This document shows, one piece after another, positions 35,320-44,560 of a DNA stretch of 64,000 nt (the first letter of the stretch is position 1; every line of letters begins with the position of its first letter). Made by a program: the position numbers and the translations under genes. The notes below the pieces were generated by a model. The model searched no databases, was not told where the DNA came from, and saw nothing but the letters and a program-made list of their open reading frames with translations. Source of the stretch: Agromyces sp. Marseille-P2726 (lineage in GTDB: Bacteria > Actinomycetota > Actinomycetes > Actinomycetales > Microbacteriaceae); contig NZ_CADDWM010000014.1 in assembly GCF_902809835.1 (NCBI RefSeq), positions 496,001-560,000 on the forward strand, read 5' to 3'.

Positions 35320-36567
35320 ATGAAGAAGTCCCTGCGCCTCAGCGCCGCGGTCGCCCTCGCGGCAACCGCCTCGCTGACGCTCGCCTCCTGCGGCTTCGGA
35401 GGCGGCGGGTCCGGTGGCGACGACGCATCCGGCACCACCCTCGACCTGCTCGTGCCGAGCTACTCCGACAACACCCAGGGTCTCTGGGAGGACGTCATCG
35501 CCGGCTTCGAGGAGGAGAACCCCGACATCAAGGTGAACCTCGAGGTGCAGTCGTGGGACAACCTCGAGTCCGTCATCACGACCAAGATCCAGGGTGGCGA
35601 GGCCCCCGACATCTACAACGGCGGACCGTTCGCCGGATTCGCCTCCGACGGCCTGCTCTACGCCGCCGAAGAGGTCACCTCGCCCGAGACCTTCAGCGAC
35701 TTCCAGGATTCGTTCATCGCGAATGCCGAGGTCGACGGCACGGCGTTCGCGCTGCCGCTCATCGCCTCCGCGCGTGCGCTGTTCGTGAACAACGCCCTGC
35801 TCGAGCAGGCCGGCGTCGCTGCCCCTCCCACCACGTGGGATGAGCTGCTCGACGCCGCGACCAAGGTCTCGGCGCTGGGCGGCGGTGTCGCCGGCTACGG
35901 CATGCCGCTCGGCTCCGAGGAGGCGCAGGCCGAGGCGGCCGTGTGGCTGTGGGGCGGTGGCGGCACCTTCGGCGACGCCGACGCCATCACGGTCGATGAC
36001 CCGTCGAACCTGCCGGGTGCCGAGCAGATCAAGAAGATGATCGACGCCGGCGCCACCCAGGCCGACGCGGGCTCCACCGACCGGTCGCCGCTCATGGACA
36101 TCTTCGTGCAGGGCAAGATCGGCATGCAGGTGGGCCTTCCGCCAACCGTCGGGCAGATCGAGGAGAACAACCCCGAGCTGGACTACTCGATCGTGCCGAT
36201 CCCCACGCAGGACGGCAGCCCCTTCACGCTCGGCGTGATGGACCAGCTCATGGCGTTCCAGAACGACGGCGACAAGCAGGACGCGATCACGAAGTTCTTC
36301 GACTACTACTACTCGGCCGACGTGTACGTGCCGTGGGTCCAGGCCGAGGGCTTCCTGCCCGTCACGAAGTCGGGTGCCGAGGAGCTGTCCGACGAGGAGG
36401 CGCTCGCGCCCTTCCTCGAGGTGCTCCCCGACGCGCAGTTCTACCCGAGCACCAACCCGAAGTGGCAGGCGACGGATGGCGCGTTCAAGGCGCTGTTCGG
36501 CCAGCTGCAGACGAAGCCTGCGCAGGAGGTCCTGACCGAGATCCAGGCTCAGGTCGACGCGAGCTAG
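35320..36567 (+). CDS. Sugar ABC transporter substrate-binding lipoprotein
   Basis: A 415-residue family-1 binding protein with a signal peptide ending in lipobox LASC (Cys about 24), followed by a Gly/Ser-rich linker. The body is typical (LEVQSWDNLESVITTKIQGGEAPDIYNGG). AGGAAG precedes ATG 35320. It is divergent from the kinase/deacetylase/aldolase operon, which suggests a GalNAc- or GlcNAc-containing ligand. It differs clearly from the binding protein at 20.2 kb, so the two importers probably have different ligands. Confidence 0.92.
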   Translation: MKKSLRLSAAVALAATASLTLASCGFGGGGSGGDDASGTTLDLLVPSYSDNTQGLWEDVIAGFEEENPDIKVNLEVQSWDNLESVITTKIQGGEAPDIYNGGPFAGFASDGLLYAAEEVTSPETFSDFQDSFIANAEVDGTAFALPLIASARALFVNNALLEQAGVAAPPTTWDELLDAATKVSALGGGVAGYGMPLGSEEAQAEAAVWLWGGGGTFGDADAITVDDPSNLPGAEQIKKMIDAGATQADAGSTDRSPLMDIFVQGKIGMQVGLPPTVGQIEENNPELDYSIVPIPTQDGSPFTLGVMDQLMAFQNDGDKQDAITKFFDYYYSADVYVPWVQAEGFLPVTKSGAEELSDEEALAPFLEVLPDAQFYPSTNPKWQATDGAFKALFGQLQTKPAQEVLTEIQAQVDAS

Positions 36568-36606
36568 TCTCGCGGCATCCGAACGCACGCACCATCGGAG
36601 GGATCG

Positions 36607-36624
36607 GTGACCATCGCACCATGA
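36607..36624 (+). other. Five-codon mini-ORF overlapping a permease start
   Basis: GTG 36607 follows GGAGGG (36597-36602) and reads GTG ACC ATC GCA CCA TGA; the TGA overlaps permease ATG 36621 as ATGA. The permease ATG has no correctly spaced ribosome site of its own, so its translation may depend on re-initiation after this mini-ORF. It could also be chance. Confidence 0.3.
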
Positions 36625-37592
36625 GCACCACGATCGATACGTCATCGACCCGGGCGGGGGCGGCCGAGGGCCGCCCCCGCCCCGATGGGCCGTCCGTCCG
36701 CCAGCGCAAGCCCGGCGGACGCGACCTCGTCGCCGCTCTTCCCTGGGTCGCCCCCGCCGTCCTGCTGATCTTCGCGATCGTGCTCTTCCCGGCGGGCTTC
36801 ATGTTCTACAACTCGACCCGCGACATCTCGATCTCGGGCCTCGACCAGGGCTCGGTCGGCTTCGACAACTACGTCGAGGTGTTCACGTTCCCGTATTTCT
36901 GGCCGATCTTCCTGCGCACGATCGTGTGGGTGGTCGCGGTCGTCGGCGTGACCGTCGTCATCTCGCTCGGCCTCGCGCAGATCCTGAACAAGGCGTTCCC
37001 CGGCCGGCGCATCGTGCGCCTCGCGGTGATCATCCCCTGGGCGGCATCCGTCGTGATGACGACGATGGTCGTCTACTACGGCCTCGAGCCCTACTTCGGC
37101 ATCATCAACACGTTCCTCGTCGACGTGGGGCTCATCCAGACGCCCGAGGGCTACGGGTGGACCCGCAACCCCGAGACCGCGTTCGCGTGGTCGATCGTCA
37201 TCGCGATCTTCGTCTCGCTGCCGTTCACGACGTACACGATCCTCGCCGGCCTGCAGACCGTTCCGGCCGACGTGCTCGAGGCCGCGAAGATGGACGGCGC
37301 CGGGCCCGCACGAACGTACTTCGGCGTCGTGCTCCCGCAGCTGCGCGGCGCGCTCTCCGTCGCGGTGCTCATCAACATCATCAACGTGTTCAACTCGCTG
37401 CCGATCCTGAAGATCATGACCGGCTCGATCCCCGGCTACGACGCCGACACGATCATGACGATGATCTTCAAGTACATCCAGAACCAGCACAAGGTCGACG
37501 TCGCGAGCGCGCTCTCGGTCGTCGCCTTCCTGATCGTCATCGTGATCGTCGCGGTGTACGTGAAGGTCGTCAAGCCGATGCGAGAGGTCTGA
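36621..37592 (+). CDS. Sugar ABC transporter permease (MalF-like)
   Basis: A 323-residue permease: a polar N-terminus of about 38 residues, six helices, and the EAA loop EAAKMDGAGPARTYFGVVLPQLRGA. ATG 36621 is where similarity begins, although the nearest Shine-Dalgarno (36597-36602) is better placed for a five-codon mini-ORF that overlaps this ATG. It is followed after three bases by the second permease. No ATPase is encoded, as with the importer at 20-23 kb. Confidence 0.92.
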   Translation: MSTTIDTSSTRAGAAEGRPRPDGPSVRQRKPGGRDLVAALPWVAPAVLLIFAIVLFPAGFMFYNSTRDISISGLDQGSVGFDNYVEVFTFPYFWPIFLRTIVWVVAVVGVTVVISLGLAQILNKAFPGRRIVRLAVIIPWAASVVMTTMVVYYGLEPYFGIINTFLVDVGLIQTPEGYGWTRNPETAFAWSIVIAIFVSLPFTTYTILAGLQTVPADVLEAAKMDGAGPARTYFGVVLPQLRGALSVAVLINIINVFNSLPILKIMTGSIPGYDADTIMTMIFKYIQNQHKVDVASALSVVAFLIVIVIVAVYVKVVKPMREV

Positions 37593-37595
37593 ACC

Positions 37596-38504
37596 GTGGC
37601 CGTCACCGCCCCCGCATTCGAGACGATCGCCCCGCCCGCGGCATCCGCTCGCCGACGTCGCTACACCGAGGACCAGGTGCCCGTCGGCCGCCTGCTGCTG
37701 CGCATGCTCGCCGGCCTCATCGTGCTCGTCGTGTTCATCCTCCCGTACACGATCATGTTCTTCGGATCGGTGAAGACGAAGGCGCAGATCCGCTCCGTCG
37801 ACCCCACCTACTTCCCCACGGAGTGGCATTGGGAGAACTACGTCAACATGTGGTCGACGCCCGAGACGCCCCTCGTGCAGAACCTCATCTCGACGATCGT
37901 CATCTCGGTCTTCGCGACCCTGCTCGTGCTGGCCGTCGCCCTTCCCGCGGCGTACTACACCGCCCGGTTCCGCTTCCCCGGGCGCATGGTGTTCCTGTTC
38001 CTCGTGATCGTCACCCAGATGCTGCAGCCCGCGGTGCTGACGTCGGGCCTGTTCCGGCAGTTCGTGGCCTTCGGCATCATCGACACCTGGGCGGCGATGA
38101 TCCTCGTGAACGCGGCGTTCAACCTCTCGTTCGCGGTCTGGATCATGCACTCCTTCTTCGCCGGCGTGCCGAAGGAGGTCGACGAGGCCGCCCAGATCGA
38201 CGGCGCCGGGCGCCTCACGGTGCTGTTCCGGATCAACCTGCCCCTCGTGTGGCCGGGCATCGTGACGGCGATCGTGTTCACGTTCGTCGCCTGCTGGAAC
38301 GAGTTCGCCGCGTCACTGGTGATCCTGTCGACGGCCGGCAACCAGCCGCTCTCGGTCGCGCTCACGAAGTTCGTCGGCCAGTACGAGACGAGCTGGCACT
38401 ACGTGTTCGGCGTCTCGATCGTGGCGATCATCCCCGTGGTCGTGCTCTTCATGATCATCGAGAAGCGCCTCGTCGGAGGACTCACCGCGGGCAGCGTCAA
38501 GTAG
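37596..38504 (+). CDS. Sugar ABC transporter permease (MalG-like)
   Basis: A 302-residue permease from GTG 37596, three bases after the previous stop. Six helices; the EAA loop is DEAAQIDGAGRLTVLFRINLPLVWPG. The 35-residue N-terminal extension contains an Arg-rich SARRRRYTED stretch. A decamer-pair hairpin six bases after the stop ends the operon, directly before the glyA promoter. Confidence 0.93.
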   Translation: MAVTAPAFETIAPPAASARRRRYTEDQVPVGRLLLRMLAGLIVLVVFILPYTIMFFGSVKTKAQIRSVDPTYFPTEWHWENYVNMWSTPETPLVQNLISTIVISVFATLLVLAVALPAAYYTARFRFPGRMVFLFLVIVTQMLQPAVLTSGLFRQFVAFGIIDTWAAMILVNAAFNLSFAVWIMHSFFAGVPKEVDEAAQIDGAGRLTVLFRINLPLVWPGIVTAIVFTFVACWNEFAASLVILSTAGNQPLSVALTKFVGQYETSWHYVFGVSIVAIIPVVVLFMIIEKRLVGGLTAGSVK

Positions 38505-38509
38505 CCGGG

Positions 38510-38535
38510 CGGATGCCGCAGCCACGCGGCATCCG
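38510..38535 (+). terminator. Terminator hairpin after the ABC importer
   Basis: CGGATGCCGC (38510-38519) pairs with GCGGCATCCG (38526-38535) around a six-base loop and is followed by TTGCTATGCTTG, which already contains the next promoter's -10 box (TATGCT, 38540-38545). Confidence 0.7.
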
Positions 38536-38550
38536 TTGCTATGCTTGCCA

Positions 38551-38620
38551 TCGTCGCGACTGGCGTTCAGATGGTCACCATCGGGGAGCGACTGGCACGG
38601 ACCGACCGCTCGCCTGGGCC
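38551..38620 (+). ncRNA. ZTP (pfl) riboswitch
   Basis: The two conserved halves of the ZTP aptamer are present: TCGCGACTGGCG (38554-38565) with GGGGAGCGACTGGC (38583-38596) closing the first helical domain around TGGTCACCA, and the 3' domain CCGCTCGCCTGGGC (38606-38619) with the conserved CGCCTGGGC. The TATGCT -10 box places transcription start at about 38552. The aptamer senses ZMP/ZTP, which builds up when 10-formyl-THF is short and AICAR formyltransferase (purH, 2.9 kb) stalls. It controls glyA and folD, both folate one-carbon genes, as expected. Confidence 0.92.
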
Positions 38621-38693
38621 GGTGCGCATACCTCGCTGCTGACGAGCGCGAGGCAGCATCCACGCAGGTCAGTGAGTCATGAAGGAGCCAGTC

Positions 38694-39986
38694 TTGACCG
38701 AGTCCGTCACCACCCAGCAGTCGTTGCTGAACGCCCCCCTCTCCGAGGTCGACCCCGAGGTCGCCGAAGTGCTCGAGAAGGAGCTCGGGCGCCAGCGCGA
38801 CTACCTCGAGATGATCGCGAGCGAGAACTTCGTTCCCGTCTCGGTGCTGCAGTCGCAGGGTTCCGTGCTCACGAACAAGTACGCCGAGGGCTACCCGGGC
38901 CGTCGCTACTACGGCGGGTGCGAGTACGTCGACATCGCCGAATCGCTCGCGATCGAGCGCGCGAAGTCGCTCTTCGGCGCCGAGTACGCGAACGTGCAGC
39001 CGCACTCGGGCGCCACCGCCAATGCGGCCGTGCTCTCGGCGATCGCGGTCCCCGGCGACACCATCCTCGGCCTCGAGCTCGCACACGGCGGCCACCTCAC
39101 GCATGGCATGCGGCTCAACTTCTCGGGCAAGCTCTACAACGCCGTCTCCTACGGCGTGAACCCCGAGAGCTTCCTCGTCGACATGGACCTCGTGCGCGAC
39201 AAGGCGCTCGAGCACAAGCCGCAGGTCATCATCGCGGGCTGGTCGGCATACGCCCGGCAGCTCGACTTCGCGGCATTCCGCGCGATCGCCGATGAGGTCG
39301 GGGCGAAACTCTGGGTCGACATGGCGCACTTCGCGGGTCTCGTCGCAGCCGGGGTCCACCCCAATCCGGTTCCGCACGCCGACGTCGTGAGCTCGACCGT
39401 GCACAAGACCATCGGTGGTCCGCGTTCGGGCTTCATCCTCTCCCGCGACTCCGAGCTCGCGAAGAAGCTCAACTCGAACGTGTTCCCGGGCCAGCAGGGC
39501 GGCCCGCTGATGCACGTCATCGCCGCCAAGGCCACGGCGTTCAAGATCGCGGCATCCGACGAATTCAAGGATCGTCAGGAGCGCACGCTGCGCGGGGCGA
39601 AGATCCTCGCCGAGCGCCTGCACGCCGACGATTCGCGCGCGGCCGGCGTCGACGTGCTGACGGGCGGCACCGACGTGCACCTCGTGCTCGCCGACCTGCG
39701 CAACTCGGCGATCGACGGCCAGCAGGCCGAAGACCTGCTGCACGACGCCCTCATCACCGTGAACCGCAACGCGGTGCCGTTCGACCCGCGCCCGCCGATG
39801 GTCACGTCGGGCCTGCGCATCGGCACGCCGGCGCTCGCCACTCGCGGCTTCGGCGACGACGAGTTCACCGAGGTCGCCGACATCATCGCGCTCGCGCTGC
39901 AAGGGCGTGCGGATGTCGCGGCGCTCCGCTCGCGTGTCGAAGCTCTGACGGCGGCGTTCCCGCTCTACCCGGGCCTCGAGCAGTAG
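38694..39986 (+). CDS. glyA: Serine hydroxymethyltransferase
   Basis: Makes glycine and 5,10-methylene-THF from serine. The 430-residue PLP enzyme has [34 protein letters not shown] and PLP-Lys in [16 protein letters not shown] 38694 is chosen because AAGGAG (38682-38687) is spaced correctly and the protein then begins [12 protein letters not shown] 38679 is in frame but precedes that site. A ZTP riboswitch controls it; folD follows after 10 bases. Confidence 0.97.
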   Translation: MTESVTTQQSLLNAPLSEVDPEVAEVLEKELGRQRDYLEMIASENFVPVSVLQSQGSVLTNKYAEGYPGRRYYGGCEYVDIAESLAIERAKSLFGAEYANVQPHSGATANAAVLSAIAVPGDTILGLELAHGGHLTHGMRLNFSGKLYNAVSYGVNPESFLVDMDLVRDKALEHKPQVIIAGWSAYARQLDFAAFRAIADEVGAKLWVDMAHFAGLVAAGVHPNPVPHADVVSSTVHKTIGGPRSGFILSRDSELAKKLNSNVFPGQQGGPLMHVIAAKATAFKIAASDEFKDRQERTLRGAKILAERLHADDSRAAGVDVLTGGTDVHLVLADLRNSAIDGQQAEDLLHDALITVNRNAVPFDPRPPMVTSGLRIGTPALATRGFGDDEFTEVADIIALALQGRADVAALRSRVEALTAAFPLYPGLEQ

Positions 39987-39996
39987 GGCCCGCTCG

Positions 39997-40884
39997 ATGG
40001 CTGCGATCACGCTCGACGGCGTCGCCACCGCGTCGGCCGTGAAGCAGGAGCTCGCCTCGCGCATCGCGCACCTCCGGGCGCACGGCGTGGTTCCCGGCCT
40101 CGGCACGTTGCTCGTGGGCGACGACCCGGGCTCGCAGTCGTACGTGGCCGGCAAGCACCGCGACTGCGCCGAGGTGGGCATCGAGTCGATCCGCGTCGAC
40201 CTGCCCGCTTCGGCGACGACGCATGACGTGCGCGCCGCGATCCGCGACCTCAACGCGGCACCAGAGGTCACCGGGTACATCGTGCAGCTGCCGCTGCCGC
40301 CCGGGCACGACGAGAACGCGATGCTCGAGCTCATCGATCCCGATAAAGACGCCGACGGCCTGCATCCGACGAACCTCGGCCGCCTCGTGCTCGGCATCGA
40401 GGGCGAGCTGCACTCGCCCCTGCCGTGCACGCCCGCGGGGATCGTCGAGATGCTCCGCCGCTACGAGGTGCCCATCCGCGGACGTCACGTGACGGTGATC
40501 GGGCGCGGGCTCACGGTGGGCCGCCCGCTCGGGCTGCTCTTCACCCGCAAGGGACTGGATGCCACGGTGACGCTCACGCACTCGCGTACCGAGGACCTCG
40601 CCGCCGAGGTGCGCCGCGCAGACATCGTCGTCGCGGCCGTGGGCGTGCCGCACCTGGTGCGGCACGATTGGATCAAGCCCGGGGCCGCCGTGCTCGACGT
40701 GGGCATCACGCGCGTCGAAGACGAGGACTCTGGCAAGGGGCGGCTCACGGGTGACGTCGACCCGCGGGTCGCGGAGGTCGCCGGTCACCTGTCGCCGAAC
40801 CCCGGCGGCGTCGGCCCGATGACCAGGGCGATGCTGCTGGCCAACGTGGTGAAGGCGGCGGAGCTGACGCTCGGCGACCGCTGA
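39997..40884 (+). CDS. folD: Methylene-THF dehydrogenase/cyclohydrolase
   Basis: Converts 5,10-methylene-THF to 10-formyl-THF. The 295-residue bifunctional enzyme shows catalytic Lys in [41 protein letters not shown] and the dinucleotide site [12 protein letters not shown]. It is co-transcribed with glyA behind the ZTP riboswitch, so one-carbon units from serine are directed to purN and purH. Confidence 0.96.
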   Translation: MAAITLDGVATASAVKQELASRIAHLRAHGVVPGLGTLLVGDDPGSQSYVAGKHRDCAEVGIESIRVDLPASATTHDVRAAIRDLNAAPEVTGYIVQLPLPPGHDENAMLELIDPDKDADGLHPTNLGRLVLGIEGELHSPLPCTPAGIVEMLRRYEVPIRGRHVTVIGRGLTVGRPLGLLFTRKGLDATVTLTHSRTEDLAAEVRRADIVVAAVGVPHLVRHDWIKPGAAVLDVGITRVEDEDSGKGRLTGDVDPRVAEVAGHLSPNPGGVGPMTRAMLLANVVKAAELTLGDR

Positions 40885-40956
40885 GACCCGTCCGGCGCTC
40901 CGTGCGCCCGGCGTGGGGAAGCGAATGCCGCCGAACGCGTCGATCGGGCACCCGCG

Positions 40957-41493
40957 TCAATCGACCGGCGCGGTGTGCTCCTCGACGTGCCTGAGGTACG
41001 CGTCGGCGTTGCGGCGGATGCCCGCCCGCTCGTCGTCGCTGAGCTCGCGTCGCACCTTGCCCGGGACCCCGGCGACGAGCGAGCCCGGCGGCACGACCGT
41101 GCCCTCGAGCACGACGGCTCCGGCGGCGACGAGCGAGCCCGCGCCGATCACGGCGCCGTTCAGCACCCTCGCGCCCATGCCGATGAGGCAGTCGTCCTCG
41201 ACGGTGCAGCCGTGCAGCACCGCGCCATGGCCCACCGAGACCCGCCGGCCGACCGTGAGCGGATACCCGCCATCGACGTGGCACACCACCGTGTCCTGCA
41301 GGTTGGACTCCTCGCCGAGCACGATCGGCTCGGCCTCGGCACGAAGCACCGCGTTGTACCAGACGCTCGACCGGGGCGAGAGCCGCACGTCGCCGACGAT
41401 GACGGCGCCTGCTGCGACGAACGCATCGTCGTCGACGACCGGGGCCGGGATTCCGGCGATGGTGATGATGCGGGCCGAGGGATCTGCGCTCAT
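40957..41493 (-). CDS. Gamma-class carbonic anhydrase-like protein
   Basis: A 178-residue left-handed beta-helix of hexapeptide repeats. The three metal His are present in VVCHVDGG and SVGHGAVLHGC, and the Arg in VWYNAVLRAEAEPIVLG matches the family. It belongs to the CaiE/PaaY/YrdA group; carbonic anhydrase activity is possible but unproven in many members. ATG 41493 overlaps the APC permease stop by four bases, so it is translated with that gene. Confidence 0.9.
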   Translation of the reverse strand: MSADPSARIITIAGIPAPVVDDDAFVAAGAVIVGDVRLSPRSSVWYNAVLRAEAEPIVLGEESNLQDTVVCHVDGGYPLTVGRRVSVGHGAVLHGCTVEDDCLIGMGARVLNGAVIGAGSLVAAGAVVLEGTVVPPGSLVAGVPGKVRRELSDDERAGIRRNADAYLRHVEEHTAPVD

Positions 41494-42806
41494 GACGTCA
41501 GCCTACGATGCACGGCGATGTTCACCAGTCGGTACACCGCCCCGGCGGCGAGCACGATGACGCCGGCCACGATCGACTGCGGCGGCAGGGTCACCACCAG
41601 CACGAGGCATCCGACCGCGCCGGCGATCGACAGCCATCTCGGAACTCGCCGCTCGGCCTGCGGCTGCGTCACCGCCGCCGAGTTCGCCACGAAGTAGTAG
41701 AGCAGCACGCCGAACGACGAGAACCCGATCGCTCCCCGCAGGTCGGCGACGAGCACGAGCACGATGATCGCCGCGCCGGCTGCGATCTCGGCGACATGCG
41801 GGACCTGCGACCGCGGATGCACCGACGCCAGCCGTCGGGGGAGTTCGTCGTCACGCGCCATCGCGAGCGCCGTGCGGGCGATGCCGGCGATGAGCACGAG
41901 CAGCGACCCGAGCGCCGCCACGCCCGCGGCGATGCGCACGACCGGCTCGGCCCAGCCCCATCCCGCGGCGGAGACGACCTCGACGAGCGGTGCGACGGAT
42001 GCCGCGAGCAGACTCGGCCCGAGCGTGACGAGTGCCGCGGAGCCGACCGCCGCGTAGATCACCACGACGATGAGGAAGGCCAGGCCGATCGCCCGTGGGA
42101 TCGTCCGCGCCGGATGCCGCACCTCCTCGCCGAGGGTCGCGATGCGCGCATAGCCGGCGAACGCGAAGAACAGCAGCCCGGCGGACTGCAGGATGCCGTA
42201 GAGGATTTCCGGGATGCCGGCCGTGTACGGCGCCACCGGGGAATCGCCGGTCGTCGTGCCGAGAGCGGCACTGCCGCCGCCGGACGCGGCGACGAGGCCG
42301 GCGACCACCACGATCCCGAGCACCACGATCACGGCGGTGACCAGCGCGGCACCGACGCGAGCGGTGCGCGTGACGCCGAGCAGGTTCACGCCCACGAGTA
42401 CGATCACGGCGGCGATCGCGACCGGCCGCTGCCAATCGGCCGGCACGAGGTAGGCGGCCGCGGTGAGGGCCATCGCGGCGCAGCTCGCCGTCTTGCCGAT
42501 GACGAACGACCAGCCCGCGAGGAAGCCCGGCCACGGGCCGAGCCGCTCGCGGCCGTAGCGGTAGGCGCCGCCCGATTCGGGATGCTGCACCGCCAGCTGC
42601 GCGGTCGAGCCGGCATTCGCGAAGGCGACGAATGCGGCGACGGCGAGGCCGATGAGCAGTCCGGCGCCGGCCGCCTGCGCGGCCGGCGCCCACACGGCGA
42701 AGACGCCGGCTCCCACCATCGCGGCGAGCCCGATCGCCACGGCGTCGCCGAGGTTCAGTCGTCTCGCGAGGCGACCCGGAGGGGGTGGCACGGAGTCGTC
42801 GGTCAC
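41490..42806 (-). CDS. APC-superfamily amino acid permease
   Basis: A 438-residue, roughly twelve-helix transporter. The first unwound helix is GDAVAIGLAAMVGAGVFAVWAPAA, typical of the APC fold, and GYARIATLGEEVRHPARTIPRAI is the conserved loop of amino acid permeases. GTG 42806 lies seven bases after TAGGGT (complement of 42813-42818), so the mRNA is probably leaderless. The substrate is unknown. Confidence 0.88.
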   Translation of the reverse strand: MTDDSVPPPPGRLARRLNLGDAVAIGLAAMVGAGVFAVWAPAAQAAGAGLLIGLAVAAFVAFANAGSTAQLAVQHPESGGAYRYGRERLGPWPGFLAGWSFVIGKTASCAAMALTAAAYLVPADWQRPVAIAAVIVLVGVNLLGVTRTARVGAALVTAVIVVLGIVVVAGLVAASGGGSAALGTTTGDSPVAPYTAGIPEILYGILQSAGLLFFAFAGYARIATLGEEVRHPARTIPRAIGLAFLIVVVIYAAVGSAALVTLGPSLLAASVAPLVEVVSAAGWGWAEPVVRIAAGVAALGSLLVLIAGIARTALAMARDDELPRRLASVHPRSQVPHVAEIAAGAAIIVLVLVADLRGAIGFSSFGVLLYYFVANSAAVTQPQAERRVPRWLSIAGAVGCLVLVVTLPPQSIVAGVIVLAAGAVYRLVNIAVHRRLTS

Positions 42807-42898
42807 GGTCGCACCCTACGCCACGCGGGGGTCGTCGACGTGTCCGGATGTCGCAGCAGCGCGATTCGCGGGATCTGCGGTGTCCGTAGGATCGGAGG

Positions 42899-43402
42899 AT
42901 GACCTCGACCCCTCGTTCCTCGCTCTCCCACCCCTCGGTCGACCGCGTCGCCGCCGCCCTCGCTGAGCAGGGGCTCACGCCGCGGATCGTCTGGTTCGAC
43001 GACGCCGTCACGACGGCCCAGCTCGCGGCCGAAGCGCTCGGCGTCGAGGTCGGGCAGATCGCGAACTCGCTCGTGTTCACGCTCGACGACGAGCCGATCC
43101 TCGTGCTCACGTCGGGCGCGCACCGCGTCGACACGGAGTGGCTCGGCGCCGAGCTCGGCGGCGTCATCCGTCGGGCGTCGAAGGAGACCGTGAAGCAGGC
43201 GACCGGGCAGGTCATCGGCGGCGTCGCCCCGGTCGGACATACCGCACCGGTGCGCACCATCGTCGATGTCGACCTCGCCGCCTACGACGAGGTGTGGGCT
43301 GCGGCCGGACACGCGAAGACGGTCTTCCCGACCACGTTCGATGAGCTGGTGCGCATCACCGGCGGCACGCCCCGCCCGGTCGAACCGAAGCAGCCCGCGT
43401 GA
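42899..43402 (+). CDS. YbaK/EbsC-family aminoacyl-tRNA deacylase
   Basis: A 167-residue single-domain protein that probably hydrolyses mischarged tRNA. It has TAQLAAEALGVEVGQIANSLVF, the conserved LVLTSGAHRVD, and GGVAPVGH. TAGGAT (42887-42892) stands six bases before ATG 42899, and GGAGG overlaps, so either a leaderless or an SD-led start is possible. The stop abuts the convergent galK stop with no gap. Confidence 0.9.
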   Translation: MTSTPRSSLSHPSVDRVAAALAEQGLTPRIVWFDDAVTTAQLAAEALGVEVGQIANSLVFTLDDEPILVLTSGAHRVDTEWLGAELGGVIRRASKETVKQATGQVIGGVAPVGHTAPVRTIVDVDLAAYDEVWAAAGHAKTVFPTTFDELVRITGGTPRPVEPKQPA

Positions 43403-44560
43403 TCAGAGATCGCGCCGGGCGCCCTCGCTCGGCCTGACGGTGAAGACGGTCGGCTCGCGGTAGCCCTGCTCGGCGAACGCGGCCGCGACCTCACGCGCCA
43501 CCACCGGCACCAATGGGTCGATCATCAGCGCGATCGCCGCGCCGCCGAAGCCGCCTCCGGTCATGCGGGCGCCGATCGCACCATTCGCCTGCGCGGTGGC
43601 GACAGCCAGATCGAGCTCGGGGACGGACACCTCGAAGTCGTCGCGCAGCGATGCGTGCGAGGCGTCGAGGAAGGGCCCGATCGCGCTCGGACCGTGCTCG
43701 CGGAGTGCCCGCACGGTGTCGAGTACTCGCCGGTTCTCGGTCACCACGTGACGCACCCGCCGGAAGCTCTCGTCGTCGAGGAGCGCCTGCGCGCGCGGCA
43801 GGTCGTCGACGCGCACCTCGCGGAGCGACTCGACCCCGAGGGTCCGGGCGCCGGCCTCGCACGACGCCCGCCGCTCGGCATATCCGTTCGCCGCGTGCTC
43901 GTGCGCGACGCGCGTGTCGATGACCAGGAGCGACAGCCCGGCGGCCTCGAAGCCCAGCGGGACGAGGTCGGCCTCGAGCCTCCTGCAGTCGAGGAACACC
44001 GCGTGTTCTGCTTCACCCGACAACGCCGCCATCTGGTCCATGATGCCGGTCGGCGCACCCGCCGCGCGATTCTCCGCGAGCCGCCCGACCTTGGCGAGCG
44101 TCGGCCGGTCGAAGCCGAGTCGCCAGTGCTCGTCGAGAGCGAGGGCGACGGCGCACACGATCGCCGCTGACGACGACAACCCCGCGCCGATGGGCACCGT
44201 GCTCGCGATGGCCAGGTCGACGCCGCCGACGCCCGACAGGCCGGCGCCGAACTCGCCGGGCGCCCACGCGACACCCAGCGGGTACGCCGCCCAGCCGTCG
44301 ACCGCGTCGGGCGTGAGCGCGTCCAGCGCGACCTCCGCGGCATCCGACTCGATGGTCGATGCGACACGGATGACGCGGTCGTCACGGTCGCCGAGGGCCA
44401 CCGCCGTGCGGCGGTCGATCGCGAAGGGCAACACGAACCCGTCGTTGTAGTCGGTGTGCTCCCCGATGAGGTTCACGCGACCGGGCGCCGACCACACTCC
44501 CTCTGCTCGGGAACCGTAGCGTTCGGCGAACCCACCCGACGCGTCATCGATCTCGCTCAC
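43403..44560 (-). CDS. galK: Galactokinase
   Basis: Phosphorylates galactose at C1 in the Leloir pathway. A 385-residue GHMP kinase with the galactokinase signature GRVNLIGEHTDYNDGFVLP, the ATP loop PIGAGLSSSAA, the catalytic Asp region IMDQMAALSG and the C-terminal GARMTGGGFGG. ATG 44560 overlaps the galT stop by four bases, so galT and galK form one operon. galE is not present in the window. Confidence 0.96.
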   Translation of the reverse strand: MSEIDDASGGFAERYGSRAEGVWSAPGRVNLIGEHTDYNDGFVLPFAIDRRTAVALGDRDDRVIRVASTIESDAAEVALDALTPDAVDGWAAYPLGVAWAPGEFGAGLSGVGGVDLAIASTVPIGAGLSSSAAIVCAVALALDEHWRLGFDRPTLAKVGRLAENRAAGAPTGIMDQMAALSGEAEHAVFLDCRRLEADLVPLGFEAAGLSLLVIDTRVAHEHAANGYAERRASCEAGARTLGVESLREVRVDDLPRAQALLDDESFRRVRHVVTENRRVLDTVRALREHGPSAIGPFLDASHASLRDDFEVSVPELDLAVATAQANGAIGARMTGGGFGGAAIALMIDPLVPVVAREVAAAFAEQGYREPTVFTVRPSEGARRDL

